A DNA stretch of 64,000 bases from Spartinivicinus marinus (GCF_026309355.1 NZ_JAPJZK010000001.1:5538501-5602500); one strand, 5' to 3'; shown: positions 50,072-60,400, counted from the stretch's first letter. Translations and numbers: made by a program. The notes: generated by a model not told the origin, from the sequence alone.

Positions 50072-50425
50072 ATGAAACCTCCTAAGTTTGGTCCACGAAA
50101 CGGAATCTTGTCATTAACCATTAAGGATAAAGCAGTGCTCTATGCGGCTTATATGCCCTTTGTGGGGAATGGTGGGCTGTTTATTCCAACTAATAAGACT
50201 TATCAGTTAGGCGATGAAGTGTTCTTGCTGCTTAATTTGATGGATGAGCCAGAAAAGATTCCTGTTGCAGGTAAGGTGGTATGGATCACTCCAAAGGGCG
50301 CTCAAGGTAACCGTGCTGCAGGTATAGGGGTGCAATTTAACGGTCAGGATGATATGGCTCGAAATAAAATTGAAACCTACCTGGCCGGAGCGCTACAGTC
50401 TGATAGACCGACCCATACTATGTAA
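50072..50425 (+). CDS. pilZ: Type IV pilus protein PilZ
   Basis: A 117-residue PilZ-domain protein of the original pilus-biogenesis class. It lacks the RxxxR c-di-GMP motif at its N-terminus and starts with NGILSLTIKDKAVLYAAYMPFVGNGGLFIPT, as in Pseudomonas PilZ, then VWITPKGAQGNRAAGIGVQF. This class does not bind c-di-GMP but works with PilB and FimX in pilus assembly (family knowledge). The position between holB and tatD is conserved. Confidence 0.92.
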   Translation: MKPPKFGPRNGILSLTIKDKAVLYAAYMPFVGNGGLFIPTNKTYQLGDEVFLLLNLMDEPEKIPVAGKVVWITPKGAQGNRAAGIGVQFNGQDDMARNKIETYLAGALQSDRPTHTM

Positions 50426-50449
50426 AACTCATTGTTAAAAAGTTCTCCT

Positions 50450-50480
50450 AAGCCCGTGTTTTTACACGGGTTTTTTCTTT
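50450..50480 (+). terminator. Terminator after pilZ
   Basis: CCCGTG (50453-50458) pairs with CACGGG (50465-50470) and is followed by TTTTTTCTTT. It ends the fab-to-pilZ run before tatD. Confidence 0.85.
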
Positions 50481-50601
50481 ATTTTAAGAAATTACTTTAA
50501 GTGGTATTTTACAGTATCCAGTAATACCAAACATTACAAATTCACTTTATTGATTAAAATGGGTAATACCCAGTACGTATTACAGGTTAGGTTCTGTTGT
50601 T

Positions 50602-51378
50602 ATGTTAATTGACTCACATTGTCATTTAGATCGTATTGATTTAGCGCCTTATCAAGGTGATTTATCAGCTGCTTTGCAACAAGCGAGCAGTCGTGGGGTT
50701 GCTGGCTTTTTAGCAATTGCTGTAGATAAGGACAATATCAACCCAGTGGTTGAGATAGCGCAGTTATATGACAATGTCTGGGCCAGTGTAGGTATTCATC
50801 CATTATCAGCCGCTGAAGGGTCACTGCCTGCTGAGGAGCTAATCAGCCATGCCATCCAAGAAAAGGTAGTGGCAATTGGAGAAACTGGGCTGGATTATTA
50901 CTATGATCAACACTCCCAGGCTGAGCAGCTCCAATCATTTGTGGACCATATAGCGGTTGCAAAACAGCTGAACAAGCCGCTGGTCATTCATACTCGCCAA
51001 GCCAAAGCAGACACGCTAGCACTTCTGCGTTCAGAAGGGGCTGAGCAAGCAGGTGGTGTTTTACATTGCTTTACCGAAGACTGGGATATGGCCAAGCAAG
51101 CCATGGATTTGGGCTTTTACATTTCAATTTCTGGGATTGTGACTTTTAAGAAAGCGACTAATGTCCATGAAGTCGCTAAAAAAGTCCCTCTAGATCGCCT
51201 ATTAGTGGAAACCGATTCGCCTTATCTGGCACCAGTGCCTTATCGTGGTAAGACCAATGAGCCGCAGTATGTAGTGGAAGTAGCGAAGTGTTTGGCTGAA
51301 TTACGGGGTGAATCATTTGAGGAGCTAGCTCAGCAAACGACGAAGAATTTTTTCAGGCTGTTTACTGGAGCAAGGTAG
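50602..51378 (+). CDS. TatD-family DNase/hydrolase (YcfH type)
   Basis: A 258-residue metal-dependent hydrolase. MLIDSHCHLDRID gives the first metal site; VGIHPLSA, AIGETGLDYYYD, LVIHTRQA, VLHCFTEDW and LLVETDSPYLAPVPYRGKTNEP complete the TatD signatures. The physiological substrate is uncertain (DNA 3' ends or D-aminoacyl-tRNA activity are known for relatives). AGGTTAGG lies upstream of ATG. Last gene of the conserved block; element A follows. Confidence 0.93.
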   Translation: MLIDSHCHLDRIDLAPYQGDLSAALQQASSRGVAGFLAIAVDKDNINPVVEIAQLYDNVWASVGIHPLSAAEGSLPAEELISHAIQEKVVAIGETGLDYYYDQHSQAEQLQSFVDHIAVAKQLNKPLVIHTRQAKADTLALLRSEGAEQAGGVLHCFTEDWDMAKQAMDLGFYISISGIVTFKKATNVHEVAKKVPLDRLLVETDSPYLAPVPYRGKTNEPQYVVEVAKCLAELRGESFEELAQQTTKNFFRLFTGAR

Positions 51379-51400
51379 TGCAGCTGATGTTCTTAAGGGA

Positions 51401-51497
51401 GGGGTAGGGAAGTGATACAGAACCTTATGAGGCATGGATGCCGATTAGAGCATCCAGGGACGGACTTGCTGCGTGTTCTGGATCGCTTCCCTAGCCC
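51401..51497. repeat. Nested hairpin element, copy A
   Basis: Outer arms 51401-51423 and 51475-51497 pair at 20 of 23 positions (arm begins GGGGTAGGGAAG). Inside are GGCA-TGGA-TGCC (51431-51442) and a hairpin 51449-51470 with stem AGCATCC against GGA and TGCT, loop AGGGAC and a 2-nt CT bulge on the 3' side. It fills the convergent gap between tatD and aacS. No T-run follows the arms, so a plain terminator is not favoured. It shares its plan, but less of its sequence, with copies B and C. Confidence 0.65.
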
Positions 51498-51516
51498 TTA
51501 CACTAAAGTGATCAAA

Positions 51517-53496
51517 TTACTCTTCTAACAACTCTTTCCGATCCTTAAAATACTCCAAAGCCTCAGGGTTAGCTAAAGCATCAGTGTTATCCACGGCTTC
51601 GCTATGAATCACCTTTCGTACTGCTAGCTCGACTATTTTGCCACTAATAGTACGGGGGATGTCAGCGACCTCCAATACTTTGGCTGGCACATGGCGAGGC
51701 GAGGTGTGCTCACGAATGGTTTTTTTTATGGTGGTGATCAGCTGTGCAGTGAGGTGTACACCGGGTTTGAGTTTCACAAACAACACTACCCGCACATCAT
51801 CCTGCCATTGCTGACCTACTGCAATACTTTCCAATACTTCTGGCACTTGTTCCACTTGACGGTAAATTTCGGCAGTACCAATTCGGACACCGCCTGGGTT
51901 CAGTACCGCATCCGCACGACCATGGATAATGACGCCACCTTGCTCTGTTAATTCGCCATAATCCCCATGGCACCAAATGCCTGGAAACTTGCTGAAATAG
52001 GCTTTGTGATATTTGCTGCCATCTGGGTCTTGCCAGAAACCGATAGGCATAGAAGGGAAAGGCTGTTTACAAACCAGCTCGCCTTTCTCACCAGTGGTTG
52101 CCTCGCCAGCTTCATTGTAAAACTCCACAGCCATACCTAATCCACGGCATTGTAACTGACCACGATAGACTGGCAGGGTAGGATTGCCCAAGGCAAAGCA
52201 GGAAATAATATCGGTACCACCAGAAATAGAAGATAAGCAAACATCCTGCTTGATATCTCGATACACATAATCAAAGCTTTCGTGGCTGAGGGGAGAGCCG
52301 GTGGATAAGATGGCTTTCAGCGCAGCTAGTTGATGTGACTGAGCGGGCTTCACTTCTGCTTTTTCCAGGGCTGCAATATATTTAGCGCTGGTACCAAACA
52401 CAGAAATTTGCTCTCTTTCAGCCATATCCCACAGCACAGAGGGCTTAGGGTGGAAAGGGGAACCATCATAAAGCACCAAGGTAGCACCAGAGGCTAACCC
52501 ACTAACCAGCCAGTTCCACATCATCCAGCCACAGGTGGTGAAATAAAAAAGCACATCCTGGTCAGTGATGTCAGTATGCAATTGATGCTCTTTCAAATGC
52601 TGAAGGAGGGTGCCACCTACACCGTGAACAATACACTTCGGTTTTCCCGTGGTGCCAGATGAATACAAAATAAAGAGCGGGTCATCAAAGGCGCATGACT
52701 CGAAGCATAATTGATAATCGGCCGGTGGTGTTGCCAGTAGCTCTGCCCAGTCAGTGCTCTTAGAATGCTCACTAACATCCAGAGGCTGCTCCAAAAATTG
52801 AAGAATAATCGTGTGCTGGACATTGGGTAATTGTTGCTGAATTTCCTTCAACTTGGGGCGGCAGTCAATCACTTTGCCGTTGTAGTAGTAACCGCTGCAG
52901 GCAATAAACACTTTAGGTTCAATCTGGCCAAACCGATCGACTACCCCATGGGTACCAAAGTCAGGTGAGCAGGAAGACCAGACTGCACCCAAGCTCGTTG
53001 TCGCTAACATGGCAATAATGGCTTCAGAACAGTTAGGTAGCATCCCCGCCACCCGGTCACCCTTTGCTACCCCCATGGCTTTGAGCTGATAACTGACAGC
53101 CGTGACTTGCTCAAACAGCTGGGCATAGCTGAGTTGCTGGCGGCAGCCTGACTCATCATAGCTAATGATGGCAGGATGGTTATCACGGCGACTGAGTAGA
53201 TGCTCAGCGTAGTTAAGGGTACTACCCTGAAACCACCGTACTTTGGTAAATAATTGGGCATCCTGCATGGGTTGTTCATTGGTTAAGGTTTGCTGAGGGG
53301 GGCGATGAAACTTCATCTGGCAGAACTCAGCGATACTCCTCCAAAAGGTCGCAATATTTTCAATGGACCACTGATATAGGGCAGAGTAATCAGGTAAGGA
53401 GCATTGTTGCTGTTGTTCAAGGTATTGACGAAACTGGGTGATTCTCGCTTGCTGGATACGTTCAGCAGAGGGCTGCCAAATCGGATTGTCCTTCAT
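51517..53496 (-). CDS. Acetoacetyl-CoA synthetase
   Basis: A 659-residue acyl-CoA ligase that activates acetoacetate with ATP and CoA. The N-terminal part WQPSAERIQQARITQFRQYL and FWRSIAEF is typical of acetoacetate-CoA ligases. The AMP-binding loop is ILYSSGTTGKPKCIVHG, followed by FYFTTCGWMMWNW, SGGTDIISCF and HGDYGELTEQGGVIIHGRADAVLNPGGVRIGTAEIY (shown for its GRADAVLNPGGVRIG core), and the late acetylation lysine in ISGKIVELAV. It follows the HMG-CoA lyase gene on the same strand, so it likely recovers the acetoacetate made there. Copies A and B of the hairpin element flank it. Confidence 0.93.
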   Translation of the reverse strand: MKDNPIWQPSAERIQQARITQFRQYLEQQQQCSLPDYSALYQWSIENIATFWRSIAEFCQMKFHRPPQQTLTNEQPMQDAQLFTKVRWFQGSTLNYAEHLLSRRDNHPAIISYDESGCRQQLSYAQLFEQVTAVSYQLKAMGVAKGDRVAGMLPNCSEAIIAMLATTSLGAVWSSCSPDFGTHGVVDRFGQIEPKVFIACSGYYYNGKVIDCRPKLKEIQQQLPNVQHTIILQFLEQPLDVSEHSKSTDWAELLATPPADYQLCFESCAFDDPLFILYSSGTTGKPKCIVHGVGGTLLQHLKEHQLHTDITDQDVLFYFTTCGWMMWNWLVSGLASGATLVLYDGSPFHPKPSVLWDMAEREQISVFGTSAKYIAALEKAEVKPAQSHQLAALKAILSTGSPLSHESFDYVYRDIKQDVCLSSISGGTDIISCFALGNPTLPVYRGQLQCRGLGMAVEFYNEAGEATTGEKGELVCKQPFPSMPIGFWQDPDGSKYHKAYFSKFPGIWCHGDYGELTEQGGVIIHGRADAVLNPGGVRIGTAEIYRQVEQVPEVLESIAVGQQWQDDVRVVLFVKLKPGVHLTAQLITTIKKTIREHTSPRHVPAKVLEVADIPRTISGKIVELAVRKVIHSEAVDNTDALANPEALEYFKDRKELLEE

Positions 53497-53580
53497 TTTA
53501 CTTTCTCAACTGGTCTACTACGGGCGTAGTATGGGTTCTTATTCTTATTGCCTGGCAAGTGGCGGTCGCAAAAGCTAATG

Positions 53581-53693
53581 GACATGGGATAACAGGGTGT
53601 TCTGTATCTGCGACAGGGATGTCGCTTTAGCTCTTGATGGGCCAGGGATGGCACTTCAAGAGCGGAGGAAGAATACCCTGTTTATTTCATGTC
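53581..53693. repeat. Nested hairpin element, copy B
   Basis: Outer arms GACATG/CATGTC (53581-53586 with 53688-53693) and AACAGGGTGTTCT/AGAATACCCTGTT (53591-53603 with 53670-53682). Inside, GCGACA-GGGA-TGTCGC (53610-53625) is a perfect 6-bp hairpin, and 53630-53663 is GCTCTTGA/TCAAGAGC with an inner GCCA-GGGA-TGGC. Both loops are GGGA closed by A-T, a GNRA-type tetraloop if transcribed from the plus strand. It lies between liuE and aacS, both transcribed from the minus strand. Confidence 0.75.
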
Positions 53694-53737
53694 GGGCCAC
53701 ACAGCTGCCTTTGGTAACAATCTCAGAGTAATGATTG

Positions 53738-54637
53738 TCAAAGAGTAGTGCTCATCGCTTGGGCCACATTGGAGCGATTATCGCGCCCTAGTTGATGGCA
53801 TAACCGCTGACTAATGTCAATCAGCTTAGGCAGCTGTAGGCCTGTAGCAAAGCCTAATGACTCAACCAGATAAGTCACATCTTCAGTTGCGACATTACCA
53901 CTAGCACCTTTCGCATAGGGACAGCCTCCTAACCCGGCGATAGCACTATCCACAATTCGTATTCCTTGATTCAGGGCTTGGTAAATATTGACCAATGCCT
54001 GACCATACGTATTGTGAAAATGAACCGCTAATTTACCCGTTCCGGTAATGGGTATTACCAAATCCAGTAATGGTTTTATTGATGCTGGTGTGCCAATACC
54101 GATGGTGTCACCCAGTGATATTTCATCACACCCGAGGTTCAGCAGCTGCTCGACAACTGGGGCTACTTGGGCTGGTGAGATACTCCCTTCATAGGGACAG
54201 CCCACCACACAAGAAACATAGCCTCTCACTCGTAGTCCTTGTTGTTTGGCCTGTGTAACCACCGAAGCAAAGCGCTGCAGACTGTCGGCAATCGAGCAGT
54301 TGATGTTTTTTTGGGAGAAGGTTTCTGAGGCTGCGCCAAACACGGCAATTTCGTTAACTTTGGCTTCAATGGCTTGCTCCAAACCTTTCATATTGGGCGT
54401 GAGGGTGCTGTAAATCGTGTTAGGTTGGCGCTTAAGTTGCTGACATATCTCAGCAGTATTTGCCATCTGAGGCACCCATTTGGGCGAAACAAAACTGCCG
54501 CATTCAATGTGACGAATGCCTGCTGCAACCAGATCTTCAATCAAAGCGACACGCGTGGCTACTGAGACCGGGGTTGGCTCGTTCTGCAAACCATCCCGAG
54601 GGCCTACTTCAACGATACGGACAGTTTCTTTAGGCAT
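53738..54637 (-). CDS. liuE: Hydroxymethylglutaryl-CoA lyase
   Basis: A 299-residue enzyme splitting HMG-CoA to acetyl-CoA and acetoacetate, the last step of leucine breakdown. I choose ATG 54637 (MPKETVRIVEVGPRDGLQNE), seven bases after AGAGGAG and overlapping the end of liuD by 8 bases; the longer frame adds 20 residues from inside liuD. The RDGLQNE metal and substrate motif, AVHFHNTYGQAL and the signature GLGGCPYAKGASGNVATEDV with the active-site cysteine are present. Confidence 0.95.
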   Translation of the reverse strand: MPKETVRIVEVGPRDGLQNEPTPVSVATRVALIEDLVAAGIRHIECGSFVSPKWVPQMANTAEICQQLKRQPNTIYSTLTPNMKGLEQAIEAKVNEIAVFGAASETFSQKNINCSIADSLQRFASVVTQAKQQGLRVRGYVSCVVGCPYEGSISPAQVAPVVEQLLNLGCDEISLGDTIGIGTPASIKPLLDLVIPITGTGKLAVHFHNTYGQALVNIYQALNQGIRIVDSAIAGLGGCPYAKGASGNVATEDVTYLVESLGFATGLQLPKLIDISQRLCHQLGRDNRSNVAQAMSTTL

Positions 54638-56657
54638 TAGCAGGCTCCTCTTGGCTGGCTTTTTCCACATGTAAAGCCAGCAAGTCGGTGCCTTCACTCA
54701 CTAAGTCACCAGCCTTGAAGTAAATGGCATCTACTGATCCCGCAGAAGGGGCATGAATGGTGTGCTCCATTTTCATCGCTTCCAGCACCATCAGGGGTTG
54801 TCCTTGCTCCACCTGTTGACCTGGGGTTACCAGTACCGAAACAACCGAGCCTGGCATCGGGGCGACTAATGCCTGGTCATGGGGGCTGGCAGCTGTGGGG
54901 TTATTGAGGAGGCTGGGTGGATGCTCTATGCACCAATCTTGCTGCTCGATATGAAGCCAATATTGGCTGTCTGTGGAGGTAATGGTGGCACTCACCATTT
55001 TTGAATTCAGCTGAGCGATGAGTTGATGCTGTTGCCGTTTACCCTGGCAATGGTATTTGTCAGCGCCAATGGTTAATTCCCACTGACTATCTTCCCGTTG
55101 ACTATCACTTAGCCATTTCACATGAACGGCCATAGGCTGCTGGTCCACCAGCCAGTGAAAAGTAGACTCTGCCTGATAGTTACAACGCCAGGGTGCTTGG
55201 TTAACCCACGGATTGCAGGTAGGAGAGGTTTGTTGACTGGCTTCGGGGGTTAGCTGAAATAGGGTGACCAGTACTAATGCTTGCTGCAGCGAATCCGTGT
55301 TAGCTTCGAGCAAGTGAGGCAATTGCTGGTTGAGAAGGTGAGTATGGTATAGCCCTTCAACAAACCATTGACTATTTAGGACTGCCAGCAAAAATGCGCG
55401 ATTATGGGTAAGCCCCAGTAGAGTCGTGTGGTCCAGGGCCTGTTCCATACGCTGGATGGCTTGAAGCCGGGTTTCTCCCCAAGTAACCAGTTTGGCTAAC
55501 ATGGGGTCATAGTGAACGCCAATCCTGTCCCCTTGAGTGAGGCCATGCTCAACTCGCAAATAGGGCTGAGGCGCTGGCCATTCCAGGTGAAGTATTGGGC
55601 CAGTAGCGGGTAAAAAATTGTTTTGCGGGTCCTCAGCGTACAGTCTGACTTCAATGGCATGACCATCAATAGCTAATTCACTTTGGGTAACAGGTAAAGG
55701 CTCGCCACTAGCCACTGCTAATTGCCAGGCAACCAGATCAGTGCTGGTGATCATTTCGGTCACTGGGTGTTCTACCTGGAGCCGGGTGTTCATTTCCATA
55801 AAGTAAAATTGACCATCAGCAGCCAGCAAAAACTCAACTGTACCTGCCCCAACATAGTCAATTGCTTGAGCAGCGGCTAATGCTGCCTGGCCCATTTGTT
55901 GTCGGAGCGATGGGCCTAACCCTGGAGCAGGGGCTTCTTCAATAATTTTTTGGTGACGACGTTGGATAGAGCAATCCCGTTCAAATAGATACACCCCGCC
56001 GCCTTGGCTATCACAAAATACTTGTATTTCCACATGGCGTGCCTCAGCCAGATACTTTTCAACAATCAGGGTGTCATCGCTAAAGCTGGCTTTGGCTTCT
56101 CGCTTAGCACTCTGATAAGCACTGGCAAATTCCTTTTCTGCACTAACCACACGCATCCCTTTGCCACCACCACCAGCCGCTGCTTTCAGTAATACTGGAA
56201 AGCCAATTTGTTTGGCGGCATTGAGTAGGGTAGCTTGCTGCTGGTCGGCTTGGTGGTAGCCTGGCATAACAGGGACACCAGCTTTTTCCATCAGCTGCTT
56301 GGCTTGTTGTTTAGAACCCATTAAGCGAATGGCATTGGCTGGTGGACCAATAAACCGAATGCCCGTTTGCTCACAAGCAGCCGCAAATTCAGCATTTTCA
56401 GCGAGAAAGCCATAGCCAGGGTGAATCGCTTCAGCATTGGTTTGCTGGGCGGCCTGAAGGATAGCTTGTTGATTGAGGTAGCTGTCTCGGCTGGGGGCTG
56501 GGCCAATCCAAATGGCTTGATCCGCGAGTTGAACATGGCGGCTATAACGGTCTGCTTCTGAGTAGACAGCCACGCACTGGATACCCATGGCTTGAGCGGT
56601 ATGAATAATCCGGCAAGCGATTTCTCCTCGGTTGGCAATCAGAACTCGCTTAAACAT
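54630..56657 (-). CDS. liuD: Methylcrotonyl-CoA carboxylase, biotin-carrying alpha subunit
   Basis: A 675-residue biotin carboxylase with a carrier domain. The start is MFKRVLIANRGEIACRII; EAIHPGYGFLAENAEFA, the ATP-grasp loop KAAAGGGGKGMRVV and FMEMNTRLQVEHPVTEMI are in the carboxylase half. The biotin acceptor is about Lys629 in EAMKMEH near the C-terminus. With liuB it carboxylates 3-methylcrotonyl-CoA. The start overlaps the end of liuC by 8 bases. Confidence 0.95.
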   Translation of the reverse strand: MFKRVLIANRGEIACRIIHTAQAMGIQCVAVYSEADRYSRHVQLADQAIWIGPAPSRDSYLNQQAILQAAQQTNAEAIHPGYGFLAENAEFAAACEQTGIRFIGPPANAIRLMGSKQQAKQLMEKAGVPVMPGYHQADQQQATLLNAAKQIGFPVLLKAAAGGGGKGMRVVSAEKEFASAYQSAKREAKASFSDDTLIVEKYLAEARHVEIQVFCDSQGGGVYLFERDCSIQRRHQKIIEEAPAPGLGPSLRQQMGQAALAAAQAIDYVGAGTVEFLLAADGQFYFMEMNTRLQVEHPVTEMITSTDLVAWQLAVASGEPLPVTQSELAIDGHAIEVRLYAEDPQNNFLPATGPILHLEWPAPQPYLRVEHGLTQGDRIGVHYDPMLAKLVTWGETRLQAIQRMEQALDHTTLLGLTHNRAFLLAVLNSQWFVEGLYHTHLLNQQLPHLLEANTDSLQQALVLVTLFQLTPEASQQTSPTCNPWVNQAPWRCNYQAESTFHWLVDQQPMAVHVKWLSDSQREDSQWELTIGADKYHCQGKRQQHQLIAQLNSKMVSATITSTDSQYWLHIEQQDWCIEHPPSLLNNPTAASPHDQALVAPMPGSVVSVLVTPGQQVEQGQPLMVLEAMKMEHTIHAPSAGSVDAIYFKAGDLVSEGTDLLALHVEKASQEEPANA

Positions 56658-57471
56658 GCTGGCTTTCCTCCTGCCAAGCCGGCTTACGCTTTTCTAAAAA
56701 AGCGCTCAAGCCTTCTTTGCCTTCAGCTGAGGCTCGAATATCCGCAATCAGCTGTTGAGTGTATTCAGTTAAGGCAGGCCCTATGGGCATGTTAACCACT
56801 TGATGGATCAGCTGCTTAGCCGCTTTCATGGCTTCAGGGCCATTGCTGGAGTAACGTTGGCAGAGCCGGTCAGTGATAGCTGGCAGCTCTTCCGGTTGAG
56901 CAACTAAATGAACCAACCCAAGTTGCTCTGCAGTTTCTACATCGATAGTTTCAGCACTTAAAAAATAGCGGCGGGCAGCCCGTGCCCCCATCGCTTGAAT
57001 CACATAAGGACTGATGACCGCAGGTACCAGGCCTAACTTGACTTCACTTAAGCAAAACTGGGCTTTGGGGGTGGCAATGACCATATCGCAGCAAGCGACT
57101 AGGCCAACTGCACCACCATAGGCAGCTCCCTGAACGATTGCGATTGTGGGTTTGGGAAACTCATTGAGGGCTTGCAGCATTTTAGCCAGTTCACTGGCAT
57201 CTTGCAGGTTGTCCTGGTAGCTGTGGTTGGCCATTCGGCGCATCCAGCCGAGGTCTGCCCCGGCACTGAAATGGCGGCCATTGGCTTTGAGAATGAGCGA
57301 GCGTACTTGGTCATCGTGGGCTAATTGATTAAATACCGCCTGCAGCTCTGCAATCATTTCGTCATTAAAGGCGTTGTGCACTTCTGGTCGATTAAGTACT
57401 AGCTCAGTGGCTCCTTGAGCCAGTGGGTTGACTTGAAGAAAGCGAGTGGCACTGAGGTCAACGGAATTCAT
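56650..57471 (-). CDS. liuC: Methylglutaconyl-CoA hydratase
   Basis: A 273-residue crotonase-family enzyme that hydrates 3-methylglutaconyl-CoA to HMG-CoA; the specificity is inferred from the operon. I choose ATG 57471 (MNSVDLSATRFLQV), nine bases after AAAGG, over GTG 57477. The oxyanion-hole segments RHFSAGADLGWMRRM and IVQGAAYGGAVGLVACCDM are present, followed by FCLSEVKLGLVPAVISPYV with the catalytic glutamate. It lies between liuB and liuD in the standard order. Confidence 0.92.
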   Translation of the reverse strand: MNSVDLSATRFLQVNPLAQGATELVLNRPEVHNAFNDEMIAELQAVFNQLAHDDQVRSLILKANGRHFSAGADLGWMRRMANHSYQDNLQDASELAKMLQALNEFPKPTIAIVQGAAYGGAVGLVACCDMVIATPKAQFCLSEVKLGLVPAVISPYVIQAMGARAARRYFLSAETIDVETAEQLGLVHLVAQPEELPAITDRLCQRYSSNGPEAMKAAKQLIHQVVNMPIGPALTEYTQQLIADIRASAEGKEGLSAFLEKRKPAWQEESQHV

Positions 57472-57502
57472 AGTCACTATCCTTTTTATCTTCTGACCTT
57501 AT

Positions 57503-59140
57503 TTACATTCTGAAAATACCGAAAGCATTGCTGGTTGTGGCTGGATTAGAGGTTGAAACAGGTACCGCTGAGTTAGTCTGGTAGGCGGCGGCCAGGCCAA
57601 GCCCTACCACTGTTCGCGTGTCTTTTGGATCAATGACGCCGTCATCCCATAAGCGTGCACTGGCATAATAAGCGTGGGCTTGTTTGTCATATTCGGTGCT
57701 GACTTCTGTTTTAAAGGCCGCTTGCTCAGTTTCAGGCCAGTCCTGTTGCCGTTTTGCCATGGCAGCCGCTTTCACCTGAGTAAGTACACCAGCTGCTTGC
57801 TCGCCACCCATTACGCCAATTCGGGCATTGGGCCACATCCATAGCAAGCGAGGGTCATAAGCACGGCCGCACATGCCGTAGTTTCCTGCACCGTAACTCC
57901 CTCCAATAATGACGGTTAGCTTAGGTACGCTGGCGCAGGCTACTGCATTGACCATTTTTGCCCCGTGCTTGGCAATGCCTTCTGACTCATATTTTTGGCC
58001 CACCATAAATCCCGTGATGTTTTGCAAGAACAGCAGTGGAATCTGCCGTTGCTGGCAAAGCTGAATAAAGTGAGTGCCTTTTAGAGCACTTTCAGAAAAC
58101 AGCACACCGTTATTTGCAACAATCCCCACTGGGTAACCCATAATGCGAGCAAAGCCGCAGACCAGAGTACTCCCATACAGGGACTTGAACTCAGTGAAAT
58201 CTGAGTCATCAATGATCCGGCAAATGACCTCTTTGATATCAAAGGGTTTGCGAGTGTCGGTGGGAATCACCCCATATAGCTCTTCGGCACTGTATTGAGG
58301 TGGCTTTATTGGGTGGGGAGGGTTGGTCAATTTTGACTGATTGAATGAAGCAACCGATTGCCTGGCTAAAGCCAGCGCATGATCATCATTTTCAGCATAA
58401 TGGTCCGTCACCCCAGAGGTACGGCAATGAACATCCGCACCGCCCAGGTCTTCTGCGGATACCGCTTCACCTGTTGCGGCTTTAACCAGTGGTGGACCAG
58501 CCAGGAAAATAGTCCCTTGCTGTTTAACGATGATGCTTTCATCGGCCATTGCGGGAACATAAGCGCCACCTGCGGTGCAAGAGCCCATTACTACGGCTAA
58601 TTGGGGAATACCGGCAGCAGACATCCTTGCCTGATTAAAAAAGATTCGGCCAAAGTGTTCGCGATCAGGAAATACCTCAGCCTGACGGGGCAGGTTGGCA
58701 CCACCGGAATCCACCAGATAAATACAAGGCAGCCGGTTTTCTGCGGCAATGGTTTGGGCTCGCAAATGCTTTTTAACGGTGAGTGGATAGTAGGTACCGC
58801 CTTTTACCGTTGGATCATTGGCAATAATCATACATAGCTGCTGCTGAACCTTGCCGATGCCAGCAACCACCCCAGCTGCGGGAACGGGCTCGTCATACAC
58901 TTGATAGCCGGCCAGTTGGCTTATTTCTAGAAAGGGGCTGTCGTGGTCTAGCAGCAAATCAATTCGCTCTCGTACCAACAGCTTACCTTTAGCCTTTTGT
59001 TTGGCCTGAGCAGCCTCACCACCGCCTTGCTTGATGATGGCGACCAGGTGGCGTAGCTCCACCACCTGTTGATGCATTGCATCGTAGTTTGCTCGATAGT
59101 CGTCTGAATCGGTATTCAGCAAGGACTTTAGTCGTGCCAT
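57503..59140 (-). CDS. liuB: Methylcrotonyl-CoA carboxylase, carboxyltransferase beta subunit
   Basis: A 545-residue carboxyltransferase that moves CO2 from biotin to 3-methylcrotonyl-CoA. [55 protein letters not shown] (core GGADVH), [11 protein letters not shown] and [34 protein letters not shown] (core GSYGAGNY) are carboxyltransferase signatures of this subfamily. GAGG precedes the ATG; 11 bp after liuA. Confidence 0.95.
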   Translation of the reverse strand: MARLKSLLNTDSDDYRANYDAMHQQVVELRHLVAIIKQGGGEAAQAKQKAKGKLLVRERIDLLLDHDSPFLEISQLAGYQVYDEPVPAAGVVAGIGKVQQQLCMIIANDPTVKGGTYYPLTVKKHLRAQTIAAENRLPCIYLVDSGGANLPRQAEVFPDREHFGRIFFNQARMSAAGIPQLAVVMGSCTAGGAYVPAMADESIIVKQQGTIFLAGPPLVKAATGEAVSAEDLGGADVHCRTSGVTDHYAENDDHALALARQSVASFNQSKLTNPPHPIKPPQYSAEELYGVIPTDTRKPFDIKEVICRIIDDSDFTEFKSLYGSTLVCGFARIMGYPVGIVANNGVLFSESALKGTHFIQLCQQRQIPLLFLQNITGFMVGQKYESEGIAKHGAKMVNAVACASVPKLTVIIGGSYGAGNYGMCGRAYDPRLLWMWPNARIGVMGGEQAAGVLTQVKAAAMAKRQQDWPETEQAAFKTEVSTEYDKQAHAYYASARLWDDGVIDPKDTRTVVGLGLAAAYQTNSAVPVSTSNPATTSNAFGIFRM

Positions 59141-59151
59141 AACTGCCTCGC

Positions 59152-60321
59152 TTAATGGGTTTCTTCAAACAGTTCACGACCAATCAGCATCCGCCGGATT
59201 TCGGAAGTGCCGGCGCCGATCTCATAAAGCTTGGCATCTCGTAATAGTCGGCCAGTGGGGTATTCGTTGATATAACCATTGCCACCGAGAATCTGGATGG
59301 CATCTAAAGCCATTTGGGTGGCTTTTTCTGCACAATAAAGAATGACACCTGCTGCATCCTTACGAGTGGTTTCACCTCGGTCACAGGCGGCAGCCACTGC
59401 GTAAAGATAGGCACGGCAGGCATTAAGGGTGGTATACATATCCGCCAGTTTGCCTTGGATCAGCTGAAATTCACCGATGGCTTGGCCAAACTGCTTACGC
59501 TCATGAACATAGGGCACCACGATATCCAGGCAAGCCTGCATAATGCCTACAGGGCCTGCGGCTAAAACGACCCGCTCATAGTCTAAGCCACTCATCAATA
59601 CCTTAACGCCTTCGTTAAGCTTGCCAAGAATATTAACAGCAGGCACTTTGCAATTATCAAATACCAGCTCACAGGTGTTAGAGCCGCGCATCCCTAACTT
59701 ATCTAGCTTTTGAGCCTGGCTGAATCCGGGGGTGCTTCGTTCGACAATAAAAGCAGTGATGCCTTTTGAGCCTTTGTCCGGAGCAGTTTTTGCGTAAATC
59801 ACATAGGTGTGAGCATCAGGGCCGTTGGTGATCCACATTTTGGTGCCATTTAAAATAAAGTGATCACCTTCCTGCTTGGCTTTGAGCTGCATACTCACTA
59901 CGTCGGAGCCAGCACCAGGCTCACTCATGGCTAGGGCGCCAATATGCTCACCGGAAATTAATTTAGGCAGGTATTTCGCTTTTTGCTCTTCCGTACCATT
60001 ACGTCGAATTTGGTTAACGCAAAGGTTGGAGTGAGCGCCGTAGCTGAGTCCCACTGAAGCAGACGCTCGGGAAATTTCCTCCATTGCCAAAGCATGGGCT
60101 AAATACCCCATGCCACTGCCACCTAGGGACTCATCAACAGTAATACCCAGCAGACCCAGCTCACCAAGTTTGGGCCAAAGACTGTTAGGGAAGGCATTAT
60201 CGCGATCGATATCCGCGGCGAGAGGAGCAATTTTAGTTTGAGCAAATTGATGGATTTGCTGGCGGAGAATATCCAGGGTTTCACCCAGATTAAAATTCAG
60301 GCTGTGGTACACGATGCTCAT
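59152..60321 (-). CDS. liuA: Isovaleryl-CoA dehydrogenase
   Basis: A 389-residue FAD acyl-CoA dehydrogenase acting on isovaleryl-CoA. It has [47 protein letters not shown] (key GITV and YGAHSNLC), [24 protein letters not shown] and the C-terminal [27 protein letters not shown] is characteristic of the isovaleryl branch. AAGGA lies about ten bases before the ATG. A 284-bp gap with repeat copy C separates it from liuR. Confidence 0.95.
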   Translation of the reverse strand: MSIVYHSLNFNLGETLDILRQQIHQFAQTKIAPLAADIDRDNAFPNSLWPKLGELGLLGITVDESLGGSGMGYLAHALAMEEISRASASVGLSYGAHSNLCVNQIRRNGTEEQKAKYLPKLISGEHIGALAMSEPGAGSDVVSMQLKAKQEGDHFILNGTKMWITNGPDAHTYVIYAKTAPDKGSKGITAFIVERSTPGFSQAQKLDKLGMRGSNTCELVFDNCKVPAVNILGKLNEGVKVLMSGLDYERVVLAAGPVGIMQACLDIVVPYVHERKQFGQAIGEFQLIQGKLADMYTTLNACRAYLYAVAAACDRGETTRKDAAGVILYCAEKATQMALDAIQILGGNGYINEYPTGRLLRDAKLYEIGAGTSEIRRMLIGRELFEETH

Positions 60322-60400
60322 GTTTACATGTCCTTACATTTCAAGAAAGTTCGAATACTTTTTGTTTTTTATCTAGAGCACATCATTGTGCTAAGGGGGA

